Positions 7,761 through 15,757 of a stretch of DNA of 64,000 nucleotides are shown here, in pieces. Source of the DNA: Roseibium aggregatum (lineage in GTDB: Bacteria; Pseudomonadota; Alphaproteobacteria; Rhizobiales; Stappiaceae); contig NZ_JABFCZ010000031.1 in NCBI RefSeq assembly GCF_014692675.1, forward strand, positions 1-64,000, read 5' to 3'. A program made the position numbers and the translations under genes. Within the stretch, counting starts at the first letter, position 1. Every line of letters starts with the position of its first letter. A model generated the notes under the pieces. It saw only the letters and a list, made by a program, of their open reading frames with translations. It was not told the origin of the DNA and did no database searches.

Positions 7761-8343
7761 TGGCGTCCGGCACGATGGTCTGGAAGCCGCAGGCCTGGGC
7801 AAAGCCGGCCGACGCATGCTGGGGCCGCATCCACACATAAAGGCCGGTCACCGGTGAAAACCGCTGGAAGGCCTTCACCTGGATCAGCTTGGCAAGCGTG
7901 GCGGCGACACCGCGGTGGCGATACCGTTCGGCGACCCACATTTCCCCCAGATAGATGATCCGGCCCCTTGTCTCCTGGCAGAAGGACGGCTGCCGTTCTT
8001 TCAGTTCGACCGGTTTTCCATCCTCGGCCGTGTAGGTTCTCGGCAGATAAATTTTCCAGAAATCGGCGAGCGACGTGGGGCCGAGATCGTCCAGGCGAGC
8101 GGCTACCGTGCCCGCAGGGATCCCCCATTCGTCGGTCAGCATGATCCAGAAACCCTGCGGCGGCATGATGGTCTGATACTGAACCGAAAAATGCTCGGTC
8201 AGACTTCTGTCGATGCCTCGCAGAGATCCGGAAAACACCGCAAAGTCATCGCCTGATCTTAGAAATAAGCCCTGCGACCGAAGTTCTTCCTGCAAAAACG
8301 ACACCGCGTTCGAGGCCATAAAGTCTAATACTATAGGTAGCAT
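7627..8343 (-). CDS. GNAT-family N-acetyltransferase
   Basis: A 238-residue protein with a GNAT acetyl-CoA-binding core at about residues 130-160: MWVAERYRHRGVAATLAK fits the R/Q-x-x-G-x-G/A pyrophosphate loop. It is followed by GLYVWMRPQHASAGFAQACGF, a typical beta5-alpha4 region. The N-terminal half (QGFWIMLTDEWGIPAGTVAARL) fits the earlier strands. Target unknown. The start is uncertain (ATG at 8343 or 8319; neither has a clear ribosome site). It is convergent with, and overlaps, the PAS-like gene. Confidence 0.75.
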   Translation of the reverse strand: MLPIVLDFMASNAVSFLQEELRSQGLFLRSGDDFAVFSGSLRGIDRSLTEHFSVQYQTIMPPQGFWIMLTDEWGIPAGTVAARLDDLGPTSLADFWKIYLPRTYTAEDGKPVELKERQPSFCQETRGRIIYLGEMWVAERYRHRGVAATLAKLIQVKAFQRFSPVTGLYVWMRPQHASAGFAQACGFQTIVPDAIKWSRPPAARDKNISVSELWLAGNSAAALSDLVYDLSDEIQRGW

Positions 8344-8688
8344 ACAAATCTCTATACAGCGCGAACTAGTGGAGAGACATACCTCAAATTCCTTTCAACT
8401 AAGCTTATGAAATTTGCTCGATTTCACTGAACCGCGGAGTTCCACAAATATTCCGAACTACGAATTCCGCTTAATTCTCAAGCATCTGAATATTCAGACG
8501 TGTTGGCGATTTCCGAATTCTGCCGCTTCCAGACCGCGCGGGTCTCAATTGCCGATGGCATCAGTCGCTATCGCGGAGCCGTGCGGAAAGGCTTCCCGGA
8601 CAGTCCGTCTTTTCCGGTCCGGGGCAGGCTGATTGACAAGGCGAATTTTTATTGCGAGAAGAACAAAGAAAGAACAACCTGGGGATGC
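8344..8688. promoter_or_regulatory. AT-rich divergent intergenic region
   Basis: About 345 bases between the divergent GNAT and secreted-protein genes. The first half is AT-rich and should contain both promoters, but I see no convincing operator or hairpin. An open frame continues upstream from the secreted-protein start to 8500, but it lacks a ribosome site and its residues precede the signal peptide, so it is treated as noncoding. Confidence 0.4.
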
Positions 8689-9756
8689 ATGAACATGGTG
8701 TCGACGCTTGTCAGAAGCCTTCTTCTCCCGCTCGTCATGGGGCTGCTCCTCTGCATGCCTGCACGCGCGGAAGCGGATTTATCTGCCCGGCAATGGGGGA
8801 TCTGGGAGGCTGCCTTTAAGATCGGCGGCTACCTTTCGAAGGAAATGCATGCGGAATTCTGGTCGACCATGCCGGGGGCGGGCTTCAAAAACGATCAGGA
8901 TCGAGATGCCTATATCAAGCGTCTGGAAAGGGCGACGCTTGGTTACCTGACGTTCGAACAGGAAGTCTGGAACAGCAGGAAGGCCTCCCAGGAGGCCGGA
9001 CAGTTTGTGCAAACACCGGCATACGAAACGGCAAAGGCGGAAGCGCTTGCGGCGCTCGACGAGATAAGCACGCAAAATGACTGGAAAGCCGACATCAAAA
9101 GCGAAGACGAAACGATCAAGCCCGGGGCGGAATTGTCCCTTGCCCTGGATCCGGCCAATCCTTTCCATATAACGGCCTCGATGATGGATCAGACCTTGGC
9201 CGACATCGAAAAATCACAGGCCAGAATCAGAAAGCTCGCCAACCCGGTCTGGGCCGGAAAGCCTGTTGACCAGGTCTTCCCGGACCTCCACGTGAAAATC
9301 CTCTGGGATGGCGAATTCACCAAAGGTGCTCCTTATCAAACGGATCTCGACGGCAAGAAGGTCGATGCGGTCGCGATATTTTACCGTATGTCCATCGATA
9401 AAATTATCGTCCTTCGATTTCTCAAACTGAGTACGGGACCGGTGGAGCCGAGCGAGGATGCGTCCCGAACCGTGAGCCTGTCCATGGAAACCTATGGAAT
9501 CGTCTTGCCGACGTTTCATGCGGTGGAGTCAGAATGGAGGGGCCGGATGACGGCGAGCGGCCAGGGGGCGACCAAGGTTAAGTCCATGGCTACGGGAGAG
9601 GAAACGGGTGAGATGTTGACGGTCTCCTCCAGGGCGGTGGTGCTCGAAGAAGAAAACGCCATACTCCTCATCTCTGTGGCAACGCAGGAAACCAAGGATC
9701 CGACGGCGGGGCAGATCCGCGAGCGCCTTGAGGAAAAATTGCAGATCCTGAGGTAA
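8689..9756 (+). CDS. secreted hypothetical protein
   Basis: A 355-residue protein with a signal peptide (MNMVSTLVRSLLLPLVMGLL, ending CMPARAEA; cleavage near residue 26). The ATG at 8689 follows CTGGGG and places the signal peptide at the true N-terminus; ATG 8695 is an alternative. The mature part is mixed and rich in Lys/Glu, with no motif I recognise and no further membrane segment. It converges on the curli operon. A link to the envelope or biofilm is possible by position only. Confidence 0.7.
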   Translation: MNMVSTLVRSLLLPLVMGLLLCMPARAEADLSARQWGIWEAAFKIGGYLSKEMHAEFWSTMPGAGFKNDQDRDAYIKRLERATLGYLTFEQEVWNSRKASQEAGQFVQTPAYETAKAEALAALDEISTQNDWKADIKSEDETIKPGAELSLALDPANPFHITASMMDQTLADIEKSQARIRKLANPVWAGKPVDQVFPDLHVKILWDGEFTKGAPYQTDLDGKKVDAVAIFYRMSIDKIIVLRFLKLSTGPVEPSEDASRTVSLSMETYGIVLPTFHAVESEWRGRMTASGQGATKVKSMATGEETGEMLTVSSRAVVLEEENAILLISVATQETKDPTAGQIRERLEEKLQILR

Positions 9757-9759
9757 ACG

Positions 9760-9793
9760 AAAAACCCGGCGGCACATGTCAAAGGCCGCCGGG
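9760..9793 (-). terminator. rho-independent terminator of the curli operon
   Basis: An inverted repeat CCCGGCGGC (9765-9773) / GCCGCCGGG (9785-9793), flanked on its left by AAAAA. Read on the minus strand, this is a GC-rich hairpin followed by a run of T, placed 23 bases after the last curlin stop. Confidence 0.75.
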
Positions 9794-9815
9794 TCGGGTT
9801 CTGCCGCACATCGTC

Positions 9816-10220
9816 TTACCAGCCGAACTGGAAGGTAGCGCCGGTCTGGCCGTTGCCGTTCTGGGCAATGTGGGCGTCGGTGCCCTCGCCGAACTGGAAC
9901 AGGCCGTAGGAATTGTTGTTGCCGTTCTGCTGGATGGTGCCGTTATGGCCGTTGCCTTCCTGATGCACGACGGCGTTGTTGCCGAAGCCGTTCTGCAGGA
10001 CCCCGGCCACATTACCGAAGCCGTTCTGCTTGATGCCGCCGCCCTGCTTGATGCCGTTGAAGACGGAATACATGGCCAGGCCGGCGCGCACGGCAGTTGC
10101 CTGGTCGGCATCGGTCGGAGCGACGTTGATCGAAATCGAGCCGCCGGCAAAGGCCGAGCCGATGGAAACGAAGGTGGCGATGGTGGCTGCCGTGAGGGTT
10201 TTTGCGATTGCGGTTTTCAT
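9816..10220 (-). CDS. curlin-repeat amyloid subunit (CsgA/CsgB-like)
   Basis: A 134-residue secreted protein: signal peptide MKTAIAKTLTAATIATFVSI...SAFA, then a body of imperfect curlin repeats with the Q-x-G-x(1-2)-N pattern (IKQNGFGNVAGVLQNGFGN, HQEGNGHNGTIQQNGNNN, IAQNGNGQTGATFQFGW). Such repeats stack into a beta-solenoid amyloid fibre on the cell surface. AGAGGAAAG precedes the start. It is the third gene of the operon. Which of the two curlins is the major subunit and which the nucleator cannot be decided from sequence alone. Confidence 0.88.
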   Translation of the reverse strand: MKTAIAKTLTAATIATFVSIGSAFAGGSISINVAPTDADQATAVRAGLAMYSVFNGIKQGGGIKQNGFGNVAGVLQNGFGNNAVVHQEGNGHNGTIQQNGNNNSYGLFQFGEGTDAHIAQNGNGQTGATFQFGW

Positions 10221-10270
10221 GGGTCTTTCCTCTTCAGGTTCTGTAATGGTCGAATACTGGACGGGGTTGA

Positions 10271-10660
10271 TCAGATGCGGCCGCCGAAGGTCTCCGAACA
10301 GCTATGGGTATCGCTGCCGATGGCGATCTTGAGGTCCGCTTCATAGACGGCGCCGGAGTTGCCGAGCATCACCTTGCCAAGCGTGGCGGAGCCATCGGCT
10401 GAGGTGGTGAACCGGCCGCCCTGGCTGATGCTGGTGTTGCCGCTGGCGCCGGAACCCTGAACGGTAAGCCGGTAGGTGCCGGACACTTCGGGGCCGGCGT
10501 CCACATGACCGGCAAGGGCGATCATGCCGCCGCTGACGGTTGCGGTGATTTCGCAGCGGGTCGTTTCGCTGCCTGCCTGGCTGTCGTCCGCAGTCCACAA
10601 GGTGACGCCTGCAAGGGCGACGAGGAGGCCGGCAAGGGCGGGTCTGGAATATTTCAACAT
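10271..10660 (-). CDS. csgH: curli assembly inhibitor/chaperone CsgH
   Basis: A 129-residue periplasmic protein: signal peptide (MLKYSRPALAGLLVALAGVTL), then a small beta-sandwich with two cysteines (C36-E-I and HSC near the C-terminus) and the pattern G-x-Y-x-L-x-V...G-x-S-x-x-x-Q-G-G-x-F. This is the CsgC/CsgH fold. CsgH is the alphaproteobacterial functional counterpart of E. coli CsgC, which keeps curli subunits from polymerising in the periplasm. Its position between two curlin genes on the same strand supports the call. Confidence 0.85.
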   Translation of the reverse strand: MLKYSRPALAGLLVALAGVTLWTADDSQAGSETTRCEITATVSGGMIALAGHVDAGPEVSGTYRLTVQGSGASGNTSISQGGRFTTSADGSATLGKVMLGNSGAVYEADLKIAIGSDTHSCSETFGGRI

Positions 10661-10738
10661 GGCTCTTTCCTTTCCGGCGACGGCCGGGCCGTGCCCGGTC
10701 CGTCGAGGGTGGTGTCGGGAGAACGTGCCGGTGTGCGG

Positions 10739-11173
10739 TTACGGGCAGGTCTGTACGAAGGCCGCGACATTGCCGCCTCCGGACTGGGAGACGTTGGCGT
10801 TGCAGCCGTTGCCGACCTGGACGCCGGCGGCCACGTTGCCGTTGCCGTCCTGGGTCAGGACCGCGGTGTGGTTGGCGCCGAACTGACCGACGCCGCCGGA
10901 ATTGCCGTGGCCGTTCTGCCAGATGTCGGCGTCATTGTTGATGCCGTCCTGACCGATGGCGGCGGTGTTGTGATTGCCGAACTGGTGCGTGACCGAATTG
11001 TTGTGCAGGCCGTTCTGGAAGACTCCGATGACGTTGTCGAAGCCGGTCTGTTCGCCGCCGGCGGAATTGCCGAACCCGAACTGATCGATGGTGATGCCGC
11101 CTGCCATGGCGGGGACTGCGAAGACGGTGAGGGCGACGGCGGTTGCGGTCGAGATGATGAATTTCCGGGTCAT
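10739..11173 (-). CDS. curlin-repeat amyloid subunit (CsgA/CsgB-like)
   Basis: A 144-residue curlin, first gene of the operon. Signal peptide MTRKFIISTATAVALTVFAV...AMA is followed by about five repeats (IDQFGFGNSAGGEQTGFDN, VFQNGLHNNSVTHQFGNHN, IGQDGINNDADIWQNGHGN, and so on). A cysteine pair near the end (GNGC and QTCP) is absent from the other curlin. GAGGAAAG precedes the ATG. It is separated from csgH by 78 bases. No csgD, csgE, csgF or csgG is in the window, so secretion must depend on genes elsewhere. Confidence 0.88.
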   Translation of the reverse strand: MTRKFIISTATAVALTVFAVPAMAGGITIDQFGFGNSAGGEQTGFDNVIGVFQNGLHNNSVTHQFGNHNTAAIGQDGINNDADIWQNGHGNSGGVGQFGANHTAVLTQDGNGNVAAGVQVGNGCNANVSQSGGGNVAAFVQTCP

Positions 11174-11462
11174 GGTTCACTTTCCTCTGCTCTGGTTTGT
11201 TGCGGCGAGGCCGCTTGCTGATGACAGAAACAGGATTAGCAACCGCATCCGGAACCCGGACTGAACCGGTCGTTCATATTGCATTCATGACAGGAGACGG
11301 CTTTCCGGCTTGTCCTGCACGAAAGGGAATCCCCAGAGGAAAGCGGGAGATTTCTTGACCTGCGAATGAAGCGGATTCACTTTTATCGCCGTCATATCGG
11401 GGATCGAATCAAAGTGCGCGTCACGATCCATGATCCTCAAGCCCGGTCAATCGGAGGCCATA

Positions 11463-12278
11463 GTGGGCAGGTCAGCGAAACTTGAGCTTCTGAGACGTCT
11501 GCTGCCGCTTATACTCGGCGTGCTCGGCATCGTCGGTACGCTCAGTTTCCTGAGCCCCCTGAGCGGTCTGCTTTGCCTGATCGCGGGCGTCGGCATCTAT
11601 ACCGCCATGCCGCGGCCGAAGGTGCCGAAGGGGGCGGTGAAGCCGGTGCCCAAACCGCCGGTCTGGGTGACCGATGCGATCGGCTTCACGGTGGGTATTT
11701 CCCTGTTTTCCCTGTCGTTCCTGGGCGCGATCTACGGCTCGGGTACCGGTCTGGTGCTGTTTGCGGTCCTGCTCGTCCCGGCCAGTCTGTCCTTCCCGAT
11801 ATTCATGATCGCGGTCCGGCAGGAAACCTCGTGGATGCGTTTTTTCGGCAACGGCTTCGAATTCGCCCAGCTCGGCCTTCGGGCAAGGGTCCCTTACGTG
11901 GACCTGAAAGGGGTTCGTGTGCGGGTGTGGAGCGCGCGGGGTGGCATCGGCTGGCTGCTTTCGGCGATAGGCTCCTCCAACCGCGGCAAGGTGGCGCTGT
12001 TGTCGGGGGAGAGACAGACCAAGACCCTGGTCTTCACCCGCAAGGACGGGTCGGAATTCGCGGTGTCCTCGGAGGTGATCCCCGATCTGCAACGGATCCT
12101 GATCGGCATGGACCGCGCCGGGGTCGACCTGCCGGAGGACCTCAGCGAGCGGCAGCGCAAAAAGATCCGCAAGACCCGCGAGAAGCTCTACGGCCGGGCG
12201 CCGGAGCCGAAGAGCGAACAGCTCGACGTCGCCCGGATCGCAGCCACGGTCCGCAAATACCGGCAGAGCAAGACCTGA
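11463..12278 (+). CDS. hypothetical membrane protein
   Basis: A 271-residue protein with two hydrophobic hairpins in its first half (LLPLILGVLGIVGTLSFLSP and SGLLCLIAGVGIYTAM; then IGFTVGISLFSLSFLGAIYG and LVLFAVLLVPASLSFPIFMI) and a basic soluble C-terminal half containing a predicted beta region and a Lys/Arg-rich helix (ERQRKKIRKTREKLYGR). The GTG at 11463 is preferred over the ATG at 11430 because GGAGG lies five bases before it. Function unknown. It is divergent from the curli operon, and its 3-prime end faces the repeat at 12302. Confidence 0.6.
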   Translation: MGRSAKLELLRRLLPLILGVLGIVGTLSFLSPLSGLLCLIAGVGIYTAMPRPKVPKGAVKPVPKPPVWVTDAIGFTVGISLFSLSFLGAIYGSGTGLVLFAVLLVPASLSFPIFMIAVRQETSWMRFFGNGFEFAQLGLRARVPYVDLKGVRVRVWSARGGIGWLLSAIGSSNRGKVALLSGERQTKTLVFTRKDGSEFAVSSEVIPDLQRILIGMDRAGVDLPEDLSERQRKKIRKTREKLYGRAPEPKSEQLDVARIAATVRKYRQSKT

Positions 12279-12301
12279 GCGGGACTATAAATTCTATCGG
12301 T

Positions 12302-12432
12302 CGTCATCCCGGAAAAACCGTCAGGTTTTATCCGGGACCGGAGCGCCTCCGCACTAACGGTTCGGTCCGATTTTCCACTTTACCGCCTCGGCTCGCCGGT
12401 CCCGGCTCGCGCTTCGCTTGGCCGGGATGACG
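12302..12432. repeat. dispersed palindromic repeat, copy 1
   Basis: A 131-base element bounded by CGTCATCCCGG (12302-12312) and its exact inverse CCGGGATGACG (12422-12432), with inner inverted segments ATCCGGGACCGG and CCGGTCCCGG. It shares ends and layout with the elements at 23159 and 25780. It lies between the 3-prime ends of convergent genes. Likely a REP/MITE-like family of this genome. Confidence 0.8.
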
Positions 12433-12476
12433 ATGTGAGGGAAGAGGGCTTTGCCGGCGAACGCGCCTGGGATGAC

Positions 12477-13262
12477 CTAGGCGACCCAGTTCGGCTTGCG
12501 CTTGTCGAAGAAGGCGGAGATGCCCTCCTGCGCCTCGGGTGTTTCCCAGGTATCGGCCAGGCGGCGGATGGTGTCGTCGATGACGGCGTCGGACATGTCC
12601 GGTCCGAGTGACCGCGCCAGCGCCTTGCTGGCGGCAACCGCCGCGGGGGCGGCGCCAAGGTAGGGTTTTATTTCCGCTTCCACGGCCGCATCCAGGTCTT
12701 CGGCTGGCACGACCTTTGCGACGAGATCGAGATCGCGTGCCTCATGCGCCCCGAAGATCCGGGCGGACATGAACACGCGGCGCGCCTTGCCCTCGCCCAT
12801 GCGGGCCAGAACATAGGGGCTGATCGTCGCCGGGATCAGGCCGAGGCGGACTTCCGTCAGGCCGAATTTGGCACCCTCGACCGCGACCACCGTATCGCAG
12901 ACGCTCATCATGCCGATGCCGCCGCCGAAGGCCTGGCCCTGCACCCGGCCGATGACCGGCTTGGGCAGTTCGTTGAGGGCCTTCAGCATCATCGCCAGCT
13001 TGCGTGCCTCGGCCATGCGGGTCTCGCGGGTGGCGGTAAACTGTTCGCGCATCCAGCCAAGATCCCCGCCGGCGCAGAAGCTTGCGCCGGCGCCGGTCAG
13101 AACGACCACGCGCACGGCCTCGTCGGCGGCAAGCTGCCGCGCGGCCTCCGCCAGCTCGTCGATCATCTGCGCGGACAGGGAATTGTGCTTGTCGGCACGG
13201 TTCAGAAGAAGCGTCGCGACGCCACGGTCGTCGGTGGTGATCGCAATGGTTTCGAAACTCAT
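12477..13262 (-). CDS. liuC: enoyl-CoA hydratase, probable methylglutaconyl-CoA hydratase
   Basis: A 261-residue crotonase-family protein with the oxyanion-hole segments ASFCAGGDLGWM and GQAFGGGIGMMSVCD. In leucine catabolism this step hydrates 3-methylglutaconyl-CoA to HMG-CoA. The specific assignment rests on context: it overlaps the HMG-CoA lyase gene by four bases (ATGA) and closes an operon with both methylcrotonyl-CoA carboxylase subunits. It is the last gene before the palindromic repeat. Confidence 0.88.
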   Translation of the reverse strand: MSFETIAITTDDRGVATLLLNRADKHNSLSAQMIDELAEAARQLAADEAVRVVVLTGAGASFCAGGDLGWMREQFTATRETRMAEARKLAMMLKALNELPKPVIGRVQGQAFGGGIGMMSVCDTVVAVEGAKFGLTEVRLGLIPATISPYVLARMGEGKARRVFMSARIFGAHEARDLDLVAKVVPAEDLDAAVEAEIKPYLGAAPAAVAASKALARSLGPDMSDAVIDDTIRRLADTWETPEAQEGISAFFDKRKPNWVA

Positions 13263-14119
13263 TCGCTGTCGCTCCTCAGGCTTCGGGCGAAGGCCGAAAC
13301 CTCGGCGAGCCTTGCCATGTCGAGGCCGGTCTCGAAGCCCTGTTGTATCATCAGGTCCGCGACCGCTTCCGTTGCGACATTGCCCTTGGCGCCGGGCGCA
13401 TAGGGGCAGCCGCCGAGACCGCCGATGGCGGAATCGAAGGTGCGCAGGCCTTTTTCGAGACTGACCTCGATGTTCTCCAGCGCCCGGCCCTTGGTGTCGT
13501 GATAGTGGCCGGCAAGGCGGTCGGCCGGAACCTCGGCCAGAACCGCGTCGAGCATGCGCGCGATCGTTTCCGGTGTGCCGGCGCCGATGGTGTCGCCGAG
13601 GGAAATCTCGTAGCAGTCGAGTTCGTGAAGCAGCTTTGCCACCCGGGCGACGGCTTCCGGCGGGGTCGGACCGTCATAAGGACAGTCGGTGACGCAGGAG
13701 ATGTAGCCGCGCACCGGCATGCCGTCTTCGTGGGCCTTTTCGATGAGCGGCTTGAAGCGCTCGATGCTTTCGGCGACGGAACAGTTGATGTTCTTCTTCG
13801 AAAAGCCTTCGGAAGCCGCACCGAAGATGGCGACCTCGTCGACATAGGCGTTGCGGGCCGCCGTATAGCCTTTCACGTTCGGGGTCAGGGCCGTGTAGAA
13901 GACGCCCGGATGGCGGTGGATGCCGGCCATGACGTCCGCCGCATCGGCCATCTGCGGCACCCATTTGGGGCTGACGAAGCTGGTGACCTCGATCTTGCGG
14001 AACCCGCAGTCCGACAACATGTCGACCAGCCGGATCTTGTCTTCGGTCGGAACGAAATTCTTTTCGTTCTGCAACCCGTCGCGCGGGCCCATTTCAAAGA
14101 TGGTGACAAAGTCGGACAT
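13259..14119 (-). CDS. liuE: hydroxymethylglutaryl-CoA lyase
   Basis: A 286-residue HMG-CoA lyase. The sequence has the canonical motifs MGPRDGLQNEK (Arg-Asp pair), KIEVTSFVSPKWVPQMAD, SASE-type GAASEGFSKKNINCS, GHYHDTKG (metal-binding His pair), and the signature GLGGCPYAPGAKGN with its catalytic Cys. It splits HMG-CoA to acetyl-CoA plus acetoacetate, the final step of leucine degradation. It begins three bases after the acyl-CoA synthetase stop and overlaps the hydratase by four bases, so it is operon-encoded. It is a much more typical lyase than the paralogue at 2421-3374. Confidence 0.95.
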   Translation of the reverse strand: MSDFVTIFEMGPRDGLQNEKNFVPTEDKIRLVDMLSDCGFRKIEVTSFVSPKWVPQMADAADVMAGIHRHPGVFYTALTPNVKGYTAARNAYVDEVAIFGAASEGFSKKNINCSVAESIERFKPLIEKAHEDGMPVRGYISCVTDCPYDGPTPPEAVARVAKLLHELDCYEISLGDTIGAGTPETIARMLDAVLAEVPADRLAGHYHDTKGRALENIEVSLEKGLRTFDSAIGGLGGCPYAPGAKGNVATEAVADLMIQQGFETGLDMARLAEVSAFARSLRSDSE

Positions 14120-14122
14120 GTC

Positions 14123-15757
14123 TCAGGCTTTCGTTTCTCGTGTGGCGCGGTCACGCAATTCGCGGCGGATCACCTTGCCGGTGGTGGTCATGGGCAGGGC
14201 ATCGACGAAGCTGATTTCGCGCGGATATTCGTGCGCCGCAAGGCGGGTTTTGACGAAATCGGCAATTTCCTTCGCCAATTCGTCGCTGCCGGTCACGCCG
14301 TCCTTCAGGACGATGAAGGCCTTGACGATTTCGGTCCGCTGCGGGTCCGGCTTGCCGACGACACCGGCAAGGGCGACGGCCGGGTGTTTCAGCAGGCAGT
14401 CCTCGATTTCGCCCGGTCCGATGCGGTAGCCGGACGAGGTGATGACGTCGTCGTCGCGGCCGACGAAGCGGATCCAGCCCTCACGATCGCGCATGCCGGT
14501 GTCGCCGGTGAGCAACCAGTCGCCGGCAAATTTCTTCTGCGTCGCGTCCGGGTTGTTCCAGTAGCCGAGGAACATCACCGGGTCGGGACGCCGGACCGCG
14601 ATGTTCCCCAGTTCGTCATCGCCGAGAATGGTGCCTTTGTCATCGACCACGTTGACGTCGTGGCCGGGTACGGCGCGGCCCATGATGCCGGGGCGGGCCT
14701 CCATGATCGCGGACGAGCTGGAGACGATCATGTTGCATTCGGTCTGGCCGTAGAACTCGTTGATGGTCAGGCCGAAGGTCTTGCGGCCCCAGTCGATCAG
14801 TTCCGCGCCCAGGGTTTCGCCGCCCGAGGCGACGGAACGCAGGTTCAGCGTCCAGCGCGTCTCTGGGCTTTCCACCTGGCGCATCATTTTGAGCGCGGTG
14901 GGCGGCAGGAAGGTGTTGCGGATCTTCTCGCGCTCCAGCAGGTCGAAGGCGGCCTCGGGCGTGAATTTCCTGAAGCGGCAGGCAACAACCGGAACGCCCA
15001 GATAAAGCGCCGGCATCAGCACGTCGAGCAAGCCGCCGATCCAGGCCCAGTCGGCCGGGGTCCAGATGCGGTCGCCCGGCTGGCCCAGGAAATCGTGGCT
15101 CATCTCCACCCCGGGCAGGTGGCCAAGCAGGACCCGGTGGCCGTGCAGCGCGCCCTTGGGCTGACCGGTGGTGCCGGAGGTGTAGATGATGATCGCCGGG
15201 TCGTCGGCTTTTGTCTGTCTCGGCGTGAAGGTCTCCGGCTGATCCGCCATGGCGGGGGCCAGATGTTCGGCGCCATGGAGAGCGCCGTCGATGCAGAAGA
15301 CCGTCTGCAGCTCCGGCAACTCACCTCGGATCTTTTCCAGCTTCGCCGCGCCACCGGTATCAGTGACGACGACCTTGGCGCCTGAATTGCCGAGGCGGTA
15401 GGCGAGCGCCTCGTCGCCGAAGAGGGTGAACAGCGGGATGGTGATCGCGCCGAGTTTGAGGGCTGCGATATGGGCGAAGGCCGTTTCCGGCGTCTGCGGC
15501 AGCAGCACGCCCACCCTGTCGCCCGGCGCGACGCCCCGTGACGCGAACAAATTGGCGAGCCGGTTGGAGCGCCGTTTCAGGTCGGCATAGGTGTAGCTCG
15601 TGCTCGCGCCGCCTTCCTCGGCGAAGACGAGGGCTTCGCGGTCCGGCTCCCTGTCGGCCCAGGCGTCGCAAACCGCCGTGCCGATATTGAACGCGTCCGG
15701 AATGTCCCAGGAGAAGCGGCTGGCGAGCTCATCGTAGGTCGAGGCCTCAGGCAGCAT
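14123..15757 (-). CDS. AMP-forming acyl-CoA synthetase
   Basis: A 544-residue ANL-superfamily enzyme with the AMP-binding P-loop IIYTSGTTGQPKGALHGH, the NEFYGQTECN motif, the TGDTGMRDREGWIRFVGRDDD hinge, and a C-terminal TTGKVIRREL catalytic lysine. It activates a carboxylic acid to its CoA ester. In this operon it could activate isovalerate, 3-methylcrotonate or acetoacetate; the sequence does not decide. Its ATG at 15757 follows GAGGAGGAAAG and overlaps the end of mccA by 11 bases. Confidence 0.9.
   Translation of the reverse strand: MLPEASTYDELASRFSWDIPDAFNIGTAVCDAWADREPDREALVFAEEGGASTSYTYADLKRRSNRLANLFASRGVAPGDRVGVLLPQTPETAFAHIAALKLGAITIPLFTLFGDEALAYRLGNSGAKVVVTDTGGAAKLEKIRGELPELQTVFCIDGALHGAEHLAPAMADQPETFTPRQTKADDPAIIIYTSGTTGQPKGALHGHRVLLGHLPGVEMSHDFLGQPGDRIWTPADWAWIGGLLDVLMPALYLGVPVVACRFRKFTPEAAFDLLEREKIRNTFLPPTALKMMRQVESPETRWTLNLRSVASGGETLGAELIDWGRKTFGLTINEFYGQTECNMIVSSSSAIMEARPGIMGRAVPGHDVNVVDDKGTILGDDELGNIAVRRPDPVMFLGYWNNPDATQKKFAGDWLLTGDTGMRDREGWIRFVGRDDDVITSSGYRIGPGEIEDCLLKHPAVALAGVVGKPDPQRTEIVKAFIVLKDGVTGSDELAKEIADFVKTRLAAHEYPREISFVDALPMTTTGKVIRRELRDRATRETKA

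Noticed and set aside
7627-8343. GNAT-fold protein considered as an acyl-homoserine-lactone synthase
   Set aside because: It lacks the conserved N-terminal Arg/Phe/Trp pattern of LuxI enzymes and has an ordinary GNAT acetyl-CoA loop; no luxR neighbour is present.
9816-11173. Tandem nucleotide repeats in this region considered as a satellite or CRISPR-like array
   Set aside because: They are codons of curlin protein repeats, with signal peptides and ribosome sites, not a noncoding array.
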